Source of the DNA: an uncultured bacterium
GTDB taxonomy: Bacteria; Actinomycetota; Coriobacteriia; Coriobacteriales; Coriobacteriaceae
Direction of reading: 5' to 3'
Length of the DNA: 14,742 nucleotides
Assembly: GCA_905214425.1 (NCBI GenBank)
Contig: CAJMLY010000039.1
Location: 1-14,742, forward strand
Shown here: positions 13,352 to 14,742 of the stretch, in pieces
Position numbering within the stretch: the stretch's first letter is position 1
How the letters are laid out: each line of letters starts with the position of its first letter
Notes under the pieces: model-generated
Told to the model about the DNA's origin: nothing
The model's database searches: none
What the model saw: only the letters and a program-made list of their open reading frames with translations
Translations under genes and position numbers: made by a program

Positions 13352-14683
13352 ATGAAGTACTTTGGCACCGACGGCTTTCGCGGCGAGGCCAACGTTGGGC
13401 TGACGGTAGAGCACGCTTATAAGATTGGCCGTTTTGTGGGCTGGTATTACGGCGCCAACCGCGAGCGCAAGGCACGCGTCATCGTGGGCAAGGACACGCG
13501 TCGCTCGAGCTATATGTTCGAGGCGGCGCTAGTGAGCGGCCTGGTCGCGAGCGGTGCGGACGCCTATATGCTGCACGTGATCCCCACGCCGGGCGTAGCG
13601 CATCAGACCGTGGAAGGCTGCTTCGATTGCGGCATCATGATCAGCGCGAGCCACAACCCGTTTTGCGATAACGGCATTAAGCTCGTCAACAGCGACGGCT
13701 TTAAGATGGACGAGGACGTGCTGGAGCTCATCGAGGACTACATCGATGGCAAGAGCGAGGTGCCGCTGGCAACGGGCAATCACATCGGCGCCACGGTGGA
13801 CTACATGCAGGGCCGCAACCGCTACATTGCTTCGCTCATTGCAAGTGCGAACTTTTCGCTGCAGGGCGTCAAGATCGGCATCGACTGCGCCAACGGCTCG
13901 GCTTCCTCGGTGGCCAAGCCGGTGTTTGACGCGCTCGGTGCCGACGTGCGCGTGATCAACGCCGCGCCCGATGGCTTTAACATCAACGTCGACTGCGGCT
14001 CCACGCATATGGAGCGCCTGCAGCGCCACGTGGTGGAGCAGGGCCTGGATGTGGGTTTTGCCTATGACGGCGATGCCGACCGCTGCCTGGCCGTGGATGA
14101 GCGCGGTCGCGTGGTAGACGGCGACCAGATCCTGTACGTGTGCGGCGTGTATCTGAACAAGCACGGTCGCCTTTCGGGCGGTACCGTGGTGCCGACGATC
14201 GCCAGCAACTTTGGTCTGGTCAAGTCGCTGGAGCTTGCCGGACTGAGCGCCGTGACCAGCGGCGTGGGCGACCGTCACGTGTATGCCAAGATGCGCGAGG
14301 GCGGCTACAGCCTGGGCGGCGAGCAGACGGGCCATACGATCTTTGGCGATATCGAGCGCACGGGCGACGGCATTATGACCTCGCTGCGCGTGATGGAAGT
14401 GATTCGTGCCGAGCGCGAGACGCTCTCGCAGCTCACGGCTCCGTGCAAGCTGCTGCCGCAGGCGCAGGTTGCCGTGCGCGTAGCGGATAAGGACGCCGCG
14501 CTCGAGAACATGGGCGTGCAGGCCGCCATCGCCGAGGCCGAGACTGCGCTGGCAGGCGAGGGCCGCGTGCTCGTGCGCAAGAGCGGAACCGAGTCGGTTA
14601 TCCGCGTGCTGGCCGAGGCGCCCGACCAAGCATCCGCCGATGCCGCCATGAAGCGCATCGCCGCCGCGCTGGAAGCTCTGTAA
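13352..14683 (+). CDS. glmM: Phosphoglucosamine mutase
   Basis: A 443-residue alpha-D-phosphohexomutase that converts glucosamine-6-phosphate to glucosamine-1-phosphate on the way to UDP-GlcNAc for peptidoglycan. It starts with the GlmM-typical KYFGTDGFRG. The catalytic serine is Ser100 in ISASHNP. The metal-binding loop is DGDADR with Asp239, Asp241 and Asp243. The sugar-binding loop is GGEQTGH (322-328), and the phosphate-binding loop is RKSGTESVIRV (409-419). The GEQTGH form and length (about 445) favour GlmM over phosphomannomutase. AAGGAG lies five bases before the ATG. It follows the DUF4012 gene at 83 bp across a hairpin, so the two may be partly co-transcribed, and a link to envelope synthesis is plausible. 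No terminator is visible in the remaining 59 bases. Confidence 0.95.
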   Translation: MKYFGTDGFRGEANVGLTVEHAYKIGRFVGWYYGANRERKARVIVGKDTRRSSYMFEAALVSGLVASGADAYMLHVIPTPGVAHQTVEGCFDCGIMISASHNPFCDNGIKLVNSDGFKMDEDVLELIEDYIDGKSEVPLATGNHIGATVDYMQGRNRYIASLIASANFSLQGVKIGIDCANGSASSVAKPVFDALGADVRVINAAPDGFNINVDCGSTHMERLQRHVVEQGLDVGFAYDGDADRCLAVDERGRVVDGDQILYVCGVYLNKHGRLSGGTVVPTIASNFGLVKSLELAGLSAVTSGVGDRHVYAKMREGGYSLGGEQTGHTIFGDIERTGDGIMTSLRVMEVIRAERETLSQLTAPCKLLPQAQVAVRVADKDAALENMGVQAAIAEAETALAGEGRVLVRKSGTESVIRVLAEAPDQASADAAMKRIAAALEAL

Positions 14684-14742
14684 GGTGGTCATTGGGTGTT
14701 CCTATAGTTTTGTCAACCGTCGGGGCTACTCCCGGTAGGGCA

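Noticed and set aside
10926..13475. 849-residue antisense ORF opposite the DUF4012 gene
   Set aside because: Long open frames opposite GC-rich genes arise from third-position bias. The plus-strand gene has a ribosome site, a membrane segment and a known family motif, while the antisense product is Arg/Gly/Val-rich with no motif.
13529..14692. 387-residue antisense ORF opposite glmM
   Set aside because: GlmM on the plus strand has all catalytic motifs; the antisense product is His/Ala/Arg-rich shadow sequence.

Overview
The window looks like chromosomal DNA of a GC-rich, gut-type Actinomycetota, most likely class Coriobacteriia (Collinsella-like). I base this on the high GC in third codon positions, strong GGAGG-type ribosome sites, and the mix of a mannose-family PTS with a sugar-phosphate deglycase-like SIS protein, a DUF4012 envelope protein and glmM. 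This placement is inference from content, not from a marker gene.

Left part (1-2983): a three-gene plus-strand unit holds a SIS-domain sugar-phosphate deglycase of the FrlB/GfrE/GfrF type, then a mannose/sorbose-family PTS IIC and IID, closed by a strong intrinsic terminator. A 13-bp-stem hairpin separates the SIS gene from the two membrane components. Its likely job is uptake and phosphorylation of an amino-sugar (Amadori-type) substrate followed by cleavage in the cytoplasm. No IIA or IIB component is in view.

Middle part (2984-5470): a 430-base intergenic stretch carries two copies of the same repeat array, built from the unit GAGAGATAA in both orientations with identical internal spacing and offset by exactly 165 bp. 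It lies directly upstream of a gene for an AlbA_2 / HATPase / winged-helix regulator, which is the natural candidate to bind it. An unrecognised 163-residue protein follows on the minus strand.

Restriction-modification part (5471-8490): a divergent pair encodes a 5-methylcytosine DNA methyltransferase (minus) and a Sau3AI/MutH-type restriction endonuclease (plus). Family similarity predicts GATC as the target. The 149-bp region between the two start codons contains four GATC sites, two of them inside a perfect 22-bp palindrome, which suggests control of the genes by their own methylation. A DUF5710 protein with two CxxC pairs converges on the endonuclease gene.

Right part (9374-14742): tRNA-Val(GAC) on the minus strand with its own promoter and terminator, an EamA-family transporter, a 770-residue single-pass DUF4012 protein, and phosphoglucosamine mutase GlmM, preceded by a hairpin next to its ribosome site. 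The last 59 bases hold no gene I can support.
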